This document shows positions 18,610 to 27,058 of a stretch of DNA of 64,000 nt, piece by piece. The notes under the pieces were generated by a model that saw only the letters and a program-made list of their open reading frames with translations, did not search any database and had not been told where the DNA came from. A program made the position numbers and the translations under genes. The DNA is from Candidatus Lustribacter telmatis (GTDB lineage: Bacteria; Vulcanimicrobiota; Vulcanimicrobiia; Vulcanimicrobiales; Vulcanimicrobiaceae). Position 1 is the first letter of the stretch, and the number at the start of each line of letters is the position of its first letter. The stretch is taken from positions 180,383 through 244,382 of the forward strand of contig PLRU01000071.1 in assembly GCA_003164045.1 (NCBI GenBank), in the 5' to 3' direction.

Positions 18610-19239
18610 TTACGCCGGCGTGAGTGCCGGGGCCGCGTTCCAAGCAGCGATCACTTCGCCGTGCGTGGCTACGACGCCGAAGTGCGTGCGCATGTTGTAG
18701 AGCGAGATATCGTGTTCTTCTCGCGAATATGCCGCGGTGCAGTCCGACAAGAACACGATGTTGTAGTCCATCATGAAGCCCTGACGTGCGGTCGACTCGA
18801 CGCATACGTTGGTCGACACGCCGGTCATGATGAGGTTCTCGATCTTGAGCGTGCGCAGCACCGAATCGAGACGCGTGTTGATGAACGCGCTGTACCGGTG
18901 CTTGATTACGACCGGCTCGTCGGGCAGCGGCGCGACTTCGGTGAACTCTGCGCCCCACGTGTCTTTACGGCAGCAGTTGCCGACCTGGCCGCCGAGTCGC
19001 CACGTCCAGGCCGATGAGTCGGTTGCGGCTTCGTGGATGGTCTGGATGAAGATCACCGGCGTGCCCGTCGCACGCGCCGCTTTCAGCAGCGCCTGTAAAT
19101 TCGGAAGCATCGCCATCGCGGCGGCGGTCGGCTGGCCGGCTTTGCCGAGCGCGCCTTCGGGGCGGCAGAAATCGTTCTGCACGTCGACGACGATCACGGC
19201 GCTTTTAGCGGGGCGGACGAGTTCGGCTAGCGTTTTCAT
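18610..19239 (-). CDS. Isochorismatase-family cysteine hydrolase (copy B)
   Basis: 209 residues with the full catalytic triad of the family: Asp19 (VVDVQNDF), Lys in VIKHRYSAF and Cys in STNVCVEST. The WGAEFTEVAP segment and overall layout resemble RutB ureidoacrylate amidohydrolase and related biuret/N-carbamoyl amidases. It is the downstream partner of a close paralogue ending 9 bases before its start. In this genome context a ureide or carbamoyl-amide substrate is plausible but not shown. Confidence 0.78.
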   Translation of the reverse strand: MKTLAELVRPAKSAVIVVDVQNDFCRPEGALGKAGQPTAAAMAMLPNLQALLKAARATGTPVIFIQTIHEAATDSSAWTWRLGGQVGNCCRKDTWGAEFTEVAPLPDEPVVIKHRYSAFINTRLDSVLRTLKIENLIMTGVSTNVCVESTARQGFMMDYNIVFLSDCTAAYSREEHDISLYNMRTHFGVVATHGEVIAAWNAAPALTPA

Positions 19240-19248
19240 CGGTGCTCC

Positions 19249-19881
19249 TTACGCCGTGGCGGCGACGGAATGCGTCGCCGTCCACGTGTCGATGATTTCC
19301 CTCGATGTCGCGACGTGCCCGAAATGCTTTTGGTGCGTGCGCAGCGTCATGTCGTGCGCGGCCTGGTCGTACGCGGCCGAACAATCGGAGACGAACACGG
19401 TGTGATAGTCGAGCATGAAGCCGTGGCGCGCGGTCGACTCGACGCACACGTTGGTCGCGACGCCGAGCACGACGATGTTCTCCACCTTGAGCGTGCGCAA
19501 TACCGAGTCGAGGCGCGTATTGAGGAACGCGCTGTAGCGGTGTTTGATCACGACGGGTTCCGATTCGCGCGGTGCGATGCCGGTGAACTCGGCGCCCCAC
19601 GTTCCCTTGAGGCAATTCTTCGCATCGGGATTGGCGCGGCGCCCAACCCACACGGCGGAATCGGTCGACGGTTCGTGGATCGTCTGAATGAAGATCACGT
19701 TCGCGCCGTGCTCGCGCGCCGCACCGAGAAAGCGCTGTAAGGCTGGGATCATCGCCATTGCGGCGCTCGTATCCTTACCGCCCTTGCCCGCCGAGCCGGC
19801 AGGTTCGCAAAAGTCGTTCTGGACGTCGACAACGAGAATCGCCGTTTTGGACGGCGCCACGAGTTCGCTCAAGCTGCGCAT
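19249..19881 (-). CDS. Isochorismatase-family cysteine hydrolase (copy A)
   Basis: 210 residues, collinear with the next gene over its full length (shared VVDVQNDF, IFIQTIHE, VIKHRYSAF, LDSVLRTLK, TNVCVESTAR). The triad Asp/Lys/Cys is intact. The two genes form a tandem duplication that has diverged at the N-terminal loop (CEPAGSAGKGGKD versus CRPEGALGKAGQP) and around the central CLKGTWGAE/CRKDTWGAE segment, which may give different substrates or a heteromer. Confidence 0.78.
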   Translation of the reverse strand: MRSLSELVAPSKTAILVVDVQNDFCEPAGSAGKGGKDTSAAMAMIPALQRFLGAAREHGANVIFIQTIHEPSTDSAVWVGRRANPDAKNCLKGTWGAEFTGIAPRESEPVVIKHRYSAFLNTRLDSVLRTLKVENIVVLGVATNVCVESTARHGFMLDYHTVFVSDCSAAYDQAAHDMTLRTHQKHFGHVATSREIIDTWTATHSVAATA

Positions 19882-19913
19882 CGGCGCTTCTTCGGCGCCG
19901 CCACCCGAAAACC

Positions 19914-20429
19914 TCAGCGCGGGTCGCGCGCGGCGTAGTAGGTCAGCGCGATGGCGGGCATGCCGTCGGCGATGGTGAGGATGCCGTAAGAAAACGCCGG
20001 CATCATGCGGCGATCGGTCGGCGAGCCGGGGTTGGCGACGAGTTGCGCACCGCGCTGCTCGACGATCGGCCGGTGGCTATGGCCGTAGAGGATCACGTCG
20101 GCGGGTTCATCGGCAAATGCCGCGATGGCGTTCTCGTGAGCGTTGCTGCGGCCCACGTCACCATGTACGAGGCCGATGCGCACGCCGTCGATCGTGAGCA
20201 CCTTGCGGCGGCCGAAGCGCGCCCAAATTTCGTCGGGATCGTTGTTGCCAGCGACGCAGTCGAACGGCGCGATCGCTTCGAACAGCGGAATCGCGAGCGC
20301 ATCGGTCAGGTCGCCCATGTGCAAAATGCGGCTGACCTGCGCGGCACGCAATCCGTCTTCGAGCGCGCGCGGCAACGCGCGCCCAAAGCGCGGAAAGTGC
20401 GTGTCGGAGACCAGGCCGATGGTGGTCAT
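19914..20429 (-). CDS. YfcE/MJ0936-type metallophosphoesterase
   Basis: 171 residues. Calcineurin-like motifs in order: LVSDTHFPR (D-x-H), MGDLTD (GD), VAGNNDPDE (GNxD), LVHGDVG and YGHSHRP (GHxH). These small enzymes hydrolyse phosphodiesters with Mn2+; natural substrates are poorly known. The start overlaps the preceding small gene by four bases (ATGA), so the pair is one operon, placed behind an attenuator-like leader. Confidence 0.85.
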   Translation of the reverse strand: MTTIGLVSDTHFPRFGRALPRALEDGLRAAQVSRILHMGDLTDALAIPLFEAIAPFDCVAGNNDPDEIWARFGRRKVLTIDGVRIGLVHGDVGRSNAHENAIAAFADEPADVILYGHSHRPIVEQRGAQLVANPGSPTDRRMMPAFSYGILTIADGMPAIALTYYAARDPR

Positions 20430-20632
20430 CGGTTCCGGGTTTCCACCACTGAGGGTCCGGGGACCCGTCGATCGAGCGCGACGCCGAGGCGAAACATCGC
20501 TTCGCCGATCGTGCGCAGGACGCGTGCGGTCGTTATTCTCGGCTCCGTGCCGAAGAGATGACCGCGAGCGAAGTCTGCGTCGATGGCGCGGCGGCGCTCA
20601 CGACCCAATGTCGCGAGTAAATGCGGGTTCAT
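20426..20632 (-). CDS. Small conserved-looking hypothetical protein (68 aa)
   Basis: Starts MNPHLLATLGRERRRAI and is rich in Arg with an amphipathic helical pattern through RVLRTIGEAMFRLGVALDRR. Small helical proteins beginning MNP..LA..LGRER are common in GC-rich bacteria but without known function. It overlaps the phosphoesterase start by four bases. A strong terminator hairpin with its T-tract lies just upstream of its ATG, so expression should depend on readthrough. An in-frame ATG at 20674 would extend it through the hairpin, which I think unlikely. Confidence 0.5.
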   Translation of the reverse strand: MNPHLLATLGRERRRAIDADFARGHLFGTEPRITTARVLRTIGEAMFRLGVALDRRVPGPSVVETRNR

Positions 20633-20637
20633 AACAC

Positions 20638-20662
20638 AAAAAAACCTCCGAGTGCGGAGGTT
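20638..20662 (-). terminator. Intrinsic terminator of an attenuator-like leader
   Basis: On the minus strand an 8-bp stem AACCTCCG/CGGAGGTT with a CACT loop is followed by T7 (two in the stem), a textbook Rho-independent terminator. It precedes the ATG of the small protein by six bases. Its 5' arm can alternatively pair with an upstream GGAGGTTTG at 20703-20711 inside the leader ORF, giving a competing antiterminator. Confidence 0.8.
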
Positions 20663-20692
20663 CGAACCGGTCATCGCGAACGAACGCGGCGA

Positions 20693-20773
20693 CTACGAAG
20701 CGCAAACCTCCAAAAGTAAAAGATCGTCGACTCCCGTCGAACGTCGATTCATGCCGATACCATCAAATTTCAC
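20693..20773 (-). CDS. Putative leader peptide, 26 residues
   Basis: GTG start with AGGAG (20784-20788) ten bases upstream; 26 codons then TAG. The peptide contains four consecutive leucines encoded CTT TTA CTT TTG, rare codon choices in a genome that otherwise uses CTC/CTG, followed by LEVCAS-type ending. The codons for Glu-Val (GAGGTT) lie in the segment able to pair with the terminator. This layout is that of a transcription-attenuation leader, although the downstream genes are not amino-acid biosynthetic. Confidence 0.45.
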   Translation of the reverse strand: MKFDGIGMNRRSTGVDDLLLLEVCAS

Positions 20774-20816
20774 GAGAACGAGACTCCTTTCCGACGCGCA
20801 CCCTGCGCGTTCACCC

Positions 20817-20846
20817 AAGCTATCACGCGACGACGAAGATTGTCAA
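20817..20846 (-). promoter_or_regulatory. Promoter for the leader/small-protein/phosphoesterase operon
   Basis: A perfect -35 box TTGACA at 20841-20846 (minus strand) with a weak -10 (TAGCTT, 18-base spacing) near 20817-20822. It reads away from rsmI and directly into the leader ORF and terminator. Confidence 0.45.
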
Positions 20847-20868
20847 ACCAAATAACGAAACCAAGCAC

Positions 20869-21729
20869 ATGGGGTTGACGTTCGTAGCGACGCCGTTGGG
20901 CAACCTTCGCGACATCACGCTTCGCGCGCTCGACGCGTTGCGCGAAGCGGAGCTGATCGTTGCAGAGGACACGCGCGTGGCGCGCCGGCTGCTCTCCGCG
21001 CACGGGATCGCGGGCACGCTCATTTGGACGTATCACGAGCACAATGCCGCGACGTCGACGGCGGCGATTCTCGAACGTGCCGCGACGGGCAACGTGGCGG
21101 TCGTCACCGATGCCGGTATGCCGGGGATCAGCGATCCGGGCAGCGCACTCGTCACGGCTGCCCGCGCCGCCGGGATCGCGATCGACGTCCTGCCGGGCCC
21201 GACAGCCTTCGCCTGCGCCGCGGTCCTCTCGGGCTTCGACGTGCGCCGGTTCGCGTTCGAAGGCTTCCCGCCGCGGACGTCCGGGGCGCGCAAGGCAGCC
21301 TTTCGGACGGCGATGGCGCGCGGGATCCCGAGCGTGTGGTATGAGTCGCCCCACCGGATCGCCGCCGCACTTGCGGATCTCGCCTCGATCGCCCCGGACG
21401 TTCCGACGTTTCTCGTGCGCGAGTTCACCAAACTCTACGAGCAACAGATCAGCGGAACACCGGCGGAAGTCGCCGCGGCACTTCCCGATCCGATGCGCGG
21501 CGAGGTTGCATTCGTGATCGACGCCGGCGTCGTGGAGAGCGCCGGCGCGGCAAGTGGATCGCTCGACGACCAGATCGACGCCCTGCTTGCTGCCGGCGTT
21601 TCGACGGCAGCGATTGCAAAGCAACTCGCGGCAAGCGGCGCAGGCGAACGCAAAGCGCTCTATGCGCGGGTCGGCGCGCGGCGCAGCGAAGGTGCCGGCG
21701 CAACCGGAGCGGGAACGGACGAAGCGTGA
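20869..21729 (+). CDS. rsmI: 16S rRNA (cytidine-2'-O)-methyltransferase
   Basis: 286 residues of the tetrapyrrole-methylase superfamily. FVATPLGNLRDITLRALDAL, AEDTRVARRLL, TDAGMPGISDPGSALV and PSVWYESPHR are RsmI signatures. It 2'-O-methylates C1402 of 16S rRNA using S-adenosylmethionine. The C-terminal ~25 residues are low-complexity Gly/Ala. It overlaps metG by four bases (GTGA), a common pairing with metG and tatD. Confidence 0.93.
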   Translation: MGLTFVATPLGNLRDITLRALDALREAELIVAEDTRVARRLLSAHGIAGTLIWTYHEHNAATSTAAILERAATGNVAVVTDAGMPGISDPGSALVTAARAAGIAIDVLPGPTAFACAAVLSGFDVRRFAFEGFPPRTSGARKAAFRTAMARGIPSVWYESPHRIAAALADLASIAPDVPTFLVREFTKLYEQQISGTPAEVAAALPDPMRGEVAFVIDAGVVESAGAASGSLDDQIDALLAAGVSTAAIAKQLAASGAGERKALYARVGARRSEGAGATGAGTDEA

Positions 21730-23246
21730 CCGACCGCGCCTTTTACGTTACCACGCCCATCTATTACATCAGCGGGACGCCGCACATCGGCCACGCCTAC
21801 ACGACGATCGCAGCCGATATCCTCGCCCGCACGGCACGGGCGTGGGACGGCGAGGCCCGCTCGCTCACCGGCACCGACGAACACGGACAGAAAGTCGCGC
21901 AAGCGGCGGAAGCCGCCGGCAAGACGCCGCAGGCGTACGTCGATGAGCTCGCGCCGCAATGGCAGTCGCTTGCGCCGGCGTTCGACGCGCAGTTCTCCGA
22001 TTTCATTCGCACGACCGAACCGCGCCATCGCGTCGCGTGCCTCGCGCTGTTCGAAAAGATGCGCGCGAACGGCGACGTGTACGAAGGCACGTACGAGGGC
22101 TGGTACTGCACGAACGACGAGACGTTCTGGCCCGAAGCAAAGCTCGTCGATGGACGCTGTCCGAATCCGGAGTGCCGGCGCGAAGTGCAGTGGCTCTCCG
22201 AAAAGAACTGGTTCTTCAAACTTTCCGCCTATACGGATCGCCTGATCGCGCACTTCAAAGCGAAGCCCGAGTTCTTGCGCCCGCAATCCGTCTATAACGA
22301 GATGATGCGGACGCTCGAGGGCGGTCTCGACGACCTCTCGATCTCGCGCTCGACGATCGACTGGGGCATCCCGCTGCCCGGCGGCGGCGTGCTCTACGTG
22401 TGGTTCGACGCGCTGATCAACTACATCAGCGCGCTCGGCTATCCCGATGAGAGCGGCTTGATGACGCGCTACTGGCCGGGCATGCATCTGATCGGCAAAG
22501 AGATCGCGCGCTTTCACACGTTGATCTGGCCCGCGATGCTCTGGTCCGCGGGACTCGCGGAACCGATGCGCGTGTTCGCGCACGGCTGGCTGCTCACCGA
22601 CGGCGAGAAGATGTCAAAGAGCCAAGGCAACGTCGTCGACCCGTTCAACCTCGTCGACCAATTCGGCGCCGATGCCGTGCGCTATTTTCTCTTTCGCGAG
22701 GCGCCGTTCGGCAGCGACTTCTCGATCTCGTTCGAGAAACTCCGGCTGCGCCACAACTCCGATCTCGGCAACGATCTCGGAAATTTATTGCGCCGCTCGC
22801 TCGCGATGCTCACCAAATATCGCAACGGCCTCGTGCCCGCAGCAAGCGAGTCGACGCTCGGCGACCGCTTCGCCGATATCGGAGCGGAAGTCCACGAGCA
22901 CGTGATGGCGATGCGCTTTCGCGAGGCGCTCGACACGATATGGGGACTGATCACGGCGCTCAACCGCGAGATCGACGACCGCAAACCGTGGGACCTCTAC
23001 AAACACGACCGCGGCGTCGAACTCGACGCGCTGCTCTACGACCTGTGCGAAGGCTTGCGCTTCGTAGCGATCCTCATCTATCCGTTCATGCCGACGAAGG
23101 CAACGGAGATGTGGCAGCAGCTCGGCCTCCCCGAAACCCCGAACGTGCGCTGGCAAGAACAACTCCGCTGGGGAAGCCTCGCCGCCAACACGCAAACCGC
23201 ACCAGGCGACGCACTGTTTCCGCGTCTAGATCCACCCGCCGCATAG
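21726..23246 (+). CDS. metG: Methionyl-tRNA synthetase
   Basis: 506 residues. Class I signatures: PIYYISGTPHIGHAYTTIAAD (HIGH box) near the start and GEKMSKSQGN with KMSKS at 295-299. A Cys-containing insert (YCTNDETFWPE ... CPNPECRR) matches the connective peptide. There is no C-terminal EMAP-like tRNA-binding domain, so it is the short form. GTG start overlapping rsmI. Confidence 0.96.
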   Translation: MTDRAFYVTTPIYYISGTPHIGHAYTTIAADILARTARAWDGEARSLTGTDEHGQKVAQAAEAAGKTPQAYVDELAPQWQSLAPAFDAQFSDFIRTTEPRHRVACLALFEKMRANGDVYEGTYEGWYCTNDETFWPEAKLVDGRCPNPECRREVQWLSEKNWFFKLSAYTDRLIAHFKAKPEFLRPQSVYNEMMRTLEGGLDDLSISRSTIDWGIPLPGGGVLYVWFDALINYISALGYPDESGLMTRYWPGMHLIGKEIARFHTLIWPAMLWSAGLAEPMRVFAHGWLLTDGEKMSKSQGNVVDPFNLVDQFGADAVRYFLFREAPFGSDFSISFEKLRLRHNSDLGNDLGNLLRRSLAMLTKYRNGLVPAASESTLGDRFADIGAEVHEHVMAMRFREALDTIWGLITALNREIDDRKPWDLYKHDRGVELDALLYDLCEGLRFVAILIYPFMPTKATEMWQQLGLPETPNVRWQEQLRWGSLAANTQTAPGDALFPRLDPPAA

Positions 23247-23248
23247 CA

Positions 23249-23270
23249 TCCCATTTGACAAATGGGGGAC
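23249..23270. terminator. Short palindrome at the metG end
   Basis: CCCATTTG and CAAATGGG flank a single base three bases after the metG stop, between converging genes. It can form a small hairpin (loop opened to 3-5 bases). There is no T-tract, so termination activity is uncertain. Confidence 0.35.
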
Positions 23271-23276
23271 GACGTA

Positions 23277-24878
23277 CTAACGGAACGTCCAGTCGGCGAC
23301 ATTCCAGAATGTTGAGCCGACGATGCCGGGGCGCACGCCGTCGAGGTGTGTGCTGCGCATATTGGTGATCTCCGACCAGCGCAACGTGTAGTACGGGAGT
23401 TCGCGCAGCTCGATCTCCTGAATGCGATCGTAGAGCGCCTTGCGCCGGGCGAAGACGGGCGTGGACGCCGCATCGTTTTCGAGCCGCGTCAGTTCCGGGT
23501 TGTCGTAAAACGAAAGATTGTTGCCGTGCGGAGGGATCGCATCGGCGGTGTTCACCGAGATGCCGTTCGGATCGGGCACGGCTTGTACGAACGCCGCCAG
23601 CGTCACGTCGTTCTTGCCGCCGTAGAACGGACCGCCGTTCGCTGCCTGCGCAAAGAACGTCGACGGCGGATAGGTCTTGATCGATGTATCGACGCCGATC
23701 TGCTTCCAGCGCTGCTGAAGCAGTACGCCGGTCTGGTCGCGATTGATGTTTCCGGCCGGAAAACTCAACGAAATCGCGAGGCGTTGCCGCGCCTTGACGC
23801 GCACGCCGTCCGGTCCCATCTTCCAGCCTGCATCATCGAGTAATCGGCCCGCCTTTACCGGATCGTACGGATAGCTCGTGAGCTTGCGGTTGTACCACGG
23901 CGTGCGCGGGTTTTGGTTCGTCGGCCCGAGCGCTCCCAATCCGTGCGATACTTTCGCAAGCAAGTCGCGCACGTCGAAGGCGTAGCACAGGGCGAGCCGC
24001 ACGCGCCGGTCGTCGACCGGGGCTCGGCGCGTGTTGAACGTGAGATGCTCCCAAAACGACTGCGTGTTGGTTGCCGGAAGCATGCCGTCGACCGTGCCGA
24101 GGTTCGTGAACGTCGAGATGTTGAGCCGGTCGGCTTCATCGAGTTCGTGCGAGCGAATCGCAATCAGCATCGTGTTGTCGCTCGTCAGGAAGCGAATCAC
24201 CACCCGGCCGATCTTCGGCGCGCCGCGGAAGTACGAGGGGTTTGCCGCGAGCACGATGTCGCTGCCGCGGTGCCACGCGACGAACGTGTACGGACCGCTT
24301 CCGATGGGGGCGGCGTTGAAGTCGATATGGTTGAGATCGGGCTCCTTCGCGAGCAAATGCGCGGGAACGATCGCGCCGCCGATCCGGTCGCTGAACGCGT
24401 CGATCGCCGGCGCCCACGGTTGCTTGAGGATAATCTTCGCCGTGTAGGCATCCGGGGTCTCAACGCGCGCGATCTTGTCGTACGGGCTGGTGACCGCGAC
24501 GTTGTTCTTGGGGTTCATCAACGCGGCGAAGGTGAACGCGATGTCGGCCGACGTCACCGGGACGCCGTCGTGCCATTTCGCGTTGCGTACAAGGTGATAG
24601 GTGATCGAACGTCCGTCGCGCGCGATGTCGCCGTTGGCGAGCGTTGGAACGCGCACGGCGAGATCCGGCACCTGGTTGCCGCGATCGTCGTAGCGCGTCA
24701 ATCCGCTGAACAGAAACTGCACCAGGTCTGCCTCGATCGCTAACGTTCCGACGATCGGCGAGAGCGTTCCGGGCTCTTGCGTCAGCGCGACGCGCAGTTC
24801 GCGCTCATCGGCCCGCGATGATGGCGGCGCCGCCAGGAGCAGCGCGAATGCAAACGCTCCGGCGAGCGCTTTCCGCAT
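23277..24878 (-). CDS. ABC peptide-type substrate-binding protein (family 5)
   Basis: 533 residues with a signal peptide (LAGAFAFALLLAAPP). Family 5 (DppA/OppA) features: VRNAKWHDGVPVTSADIAFTF, IGSGPYTFVAW, ALCYAFDVRDLL. It would capture peptides or other solutes in the periplasm. It begins directly after the malonyl-CoA decarboxylase stop, hence cotranscription; no permease genes are adjacent. Confidence 0.85.
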   Translation of the reverse strand: MRKALAGAFAFALLLAAPPSSRADERELRVALTQEPGTLSPIVGTLAIEADLVQFLFSGLTRYDDRGNQVPDLAVRVPTLANGDIARDGRSITYHLVRNAKWHDGVPVTSADIAFTFAALMNPKNNVAVTSPYDKIARVETPDAYTAKIILKQPWAPAIDAFSDRIGGAIVPAHLLAKEPDLNHIDFNAAPIGSGPYTFVAWHRGSDIVLAANPSYFRGAPKIGRVVIRFLTSDNTMLIAIRSHELDEADRLNISTFTNLGTVDGMLPATNTQSFWEHLTFNTRRAPVDDRRVRLALCYAFDVRDLLAKVSHGLGALGPTNQNPRTPWYNRKLTSYPYDPVKAGRLLDDAGWKMGPDGVRVKARQRLAISLSFPAGNINRDQTGVLLQQRWKQIGVDTSIKTYPPSTFFAQAANGGPFYGGKNDVTLAAFVQAVPDPNGISVNTADAIPPHGNNLSFYDNPELTRLENDAASTPVFARRKALYDRIQEIELRELPYYTLRWSEITNMRSTHLDGVRPGIVGSTFWNVADWTFR

Positions 24879-26219
24879 CTAACGATGCGGCAGCGGTGGC
24901 CCTGTTGCAGGGCGGCGCGGGGGCGCGAGCAGTGCCGTGACGTGCGGGTTTGCGACGATGCGGCCGTCGAGCATGTAGGCGACCTGGTTGTCGTCGATTT
25001 GATCGAGGCGGTAGAGGTAGTTCACCATCATGCCCGCCGACTCGCGCATCCCTTTAGCCGACGTATCGGCGAGCCAGTTGATCCGTTCGAGGCGCGCGCC
25101 GTTGCTGAGATGGAACTGCGCGACCGGATCGAACGCGCGCTTGCCGCGCTTGGCCTCGAGCAAATAGTGCGCCGCAAGTTGCATCAGCGGCACCTTCAGC
25201 GTTGCGGCAGCACCGGGATCGCGCGACCAGCCGCGATTGACGAACATCGCTTTGAGCCCCTCGGCCGCGCCGTCGGAACCGCCTTGCGTTTCGACCCATT
25301 CGCGAAAGCGCGGCATCGGCGAGAGCGTCACGAACGTGCGCAGGTGGCGGAACTCATGCGCGAGCTCCTGGACGACGCGCTTGATCAGCGCGTTGCCGAA
25401 GCTGATGCCGTCGAGTCCGCGCTGGCAGTTCGAGATCGAGTAGAAAATCGCGTTGGTCGCTTGCGCCGGATCCGTGGTCGGCGCGCGCTGATCGAGCAGC
25501 GACGCCATCTCACCGGTCATTTCGGTCGTAAGCGCCACTTCGACAAAGATCAGCGGTTCATCGGGCATTGCGGGATGCATGAACGCAAAACAGCGGCGGT
25601 CGGCGTCGAGCCGGTTCTTCAAGTCGAGCCAGCCGCGGACTTCGTGCACGGCTTCGTAATGGCCGAGTTTTTCGAGCAGTGACGCCGGCGCGTCCCACGA
25701 GATGCGGCGCATGTCGAGGAAGCCTAGATCGAACCACGACGCGAGCAGTTCCTTGAGGTCCGTCTCGAGCGGGCGCAGTTCGGGCGCCGTCTTCACGAGG
25801 TCGAGCAAATCGGCGCGCATTTCGACCAGAAACTTCACGCCGCTCGGCAGACTGTTGAACGCGCGCAACAACCGCACGCGCGGCGGAACGAGCGCCGCGC
25901 GCAGCCGGCGTTCGGCATCCGCGCGATCGGCAGCGTCCAGGGCGTGTTCCACACCGGCGATCGCGATATTGACTTCATCGCGATCGACATCGAAGCCGGC
26001 GAGGACATCGAAGAAGCGCTGGCGCGCCGGGGCGGTCAGCGTCGCGTAACGCGCGCCGATCTGCATGGTCCGGTTGCGCGTCGCAATGTCGCCGCCCTTG
26101 CCCTCGATGCAGGCGGCCATTTCCTCACGCAGCTGCTCGGCGTCGAGATTGCCGCCATCGCCGGTGAGCGGCCGGGCAAGGTGGAACGCTGCGGCGGCGA
26201 TCTCACGGAACGATTTCAC
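24879..26219 (-). CDS. Malonyl-CoA decarboxylase
   Basis: 446 residues. The C-terminal GNAT-like catalytic domain has FAFMHPAMPDEPLIFVEVAL, AIFYSISNCQRGLDGISFGN and FVTLSPMPRFREW, hallmarks of the family; the N-terminal ~150 residues are the helical domain (LEMRADLL-like VEMRADLLDLV). It converts malonyl-CoA to acetyl-CoA and CO2, as in malonate use or removal of stray malonyl-CoA. No malonyl-CoA synthetase is seen nearby. It is divergent from tatD. Confidence 0.9.
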   Translation of the reverse strand: MKSFREIAAAAFHLARPLTGDGGNLDAEQLREEMAACIEGKGGDIATRNRTMQIGARYATLTAPARQRFFDVLAGFDVDRDEVNIAIAGVEHALDAADRADAERRLRAALVPPRVRLLRAFNSLPSGVKFLVEMRADLLDLVKTAPELRPLETDLKELLASWFDLGFLDMRRISWDAPASLLEKLGHYEAVHEVRGWLDLKNRLDADRRCFAFMHPAMPDEPLIFVEVALTTEMTGEMASLLDQRAPTTDPAQATNAIFYSISNCQRGLDGISFGNALIKRVVQELAHEFRHLRTFVTLSPMPRFREWVETQGGSDGAAEGLKAMFVNRGWSRDPGAAATLKVPLMQLAAHYLLEAKRGKRAFDPVAQFHLSNGARLERINWLADTSAKGMRESAGMMVNYLYRLDQIDDNQVAYMLDGRIVANPHVTALLAPPRRPATGPPLPHR

Positions 26220-26287
26220 GGGCTGGGGGAGTTCGCCGTCCGGGTCCGCGGAATCTTCCGTTCCGAGCGGAAGCTATACATACCGCC

Positions 26288-27058
26288 ATGATCGATACGC
26301 ACGCCCACGTTCACGACCCGCAATTCGACGATGACCGCGAGGCCACGATCGCGCGTGCGCGCGCCGCGGGCGTGGAGACGATCGTGACGATCGGCTGCGA
26401 CGTAGCCGACAGCGAACGCGCGATCCGCACCGCTGAGACGTACGGGCTGCTCGCGACGATCGGCATCCATCCACACGAAGCCAAGGATGCGCCGGGCGAT
26501 ATCGCCGCCGCCTTCGACGCGCTGCGCGCCGGCGCGGGCGTGCCCATCGTCGCGATCGGGGAAACCGGGCTCGATTACCACTACAATCATAGCCCGGCCG
26601 AAGATCAGCGCCGCGTGCTGCGCGACCAGATCGCCTACGCCCGCGCAGTGGCGCTACCCGTCGTCTTCCATCAGCGCGAAGCCTACGACGACTTCGTCGC
26701 CATCTTGCGCGAAACGTGGGACCGCGCGACGATGCGCGGGGTGATTCATTGTTTCACCGGCGATGCCGAACAAGCGCGCACGTTCGTCGATGAATTCGGC
26801 ATGCTGCTCGGCATCGGCGGCGTGATCACGTTCAAGACCGCCGAGGGCTTGCGCGAAGCCGTGCGTGCCGTTGGCCTTCAAGCGATCGTGATGGAAACCG
26901 ACTGCCCCTACCTCGCACCGATTCCCTATCGCGGCAAGCGGAACGAACCGGCCTTCGTGCTCGAGAGCGCAAGCGCGGTCGCCGCCGTCTTGGGCATCGA
27001 ACGTGCCGCCGTCCTCGCGGCCACGACCGCGACAGCGACAAGGTTCTTCAACCTATAG
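26288..27058 (+). CDS. tatD: TatD family deoxyribonuclease
   Basis: 256 residues: MIDTHAHVHDPQFDDD (metal HxH), GIHPHEAK, AIGETGLDYHY, VIHCFTGDAEQA and METDCPYLAP are complete TatD metal-site motifs. A metal-dependent DNase/phosphoesterase. It is the usual third member of a metG-associated cluster, here separated by the decarboxylase pair on the other strand. Its end overlaps the convergent GMC gene by six bases. Confidence 0.93.
   Translation: MIDTHAHVHDPQFDDDREATIARARAAGVETIVTIGCDVADSERAIRTAETYGLLATIGIHPHEAKDAPGDIAAAFDALRAGAGVPIVAIGETGLDYHYNHSPAEDQRRVLRDQIAYARAVALPVVFHQREAYDDFVAILRETWDRATMRGVIHCFTGDAEQARTFVDEFGMLLGIGGVITFKTAEGLREAVRAVGLQAIVMETDCPYLAPIPYRGKRNEPAFVLESASAVAAVLGIERAAVLAATTATATRFFNL

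Noticed and set aside
20426-20674. Longer 82-residue form of the small protein starting inside the leader
   Set aside because: It would be translated through the terminator stem and T-tract; the ATG after the hairpin gives a more natural N-terminus.
20640-20680. tRNA-like GGTTCGAACC sequence
   Set aside because: No acceptor, anticodon or D-arm can be built around it; it belongs to the terminator/antiterminator region.
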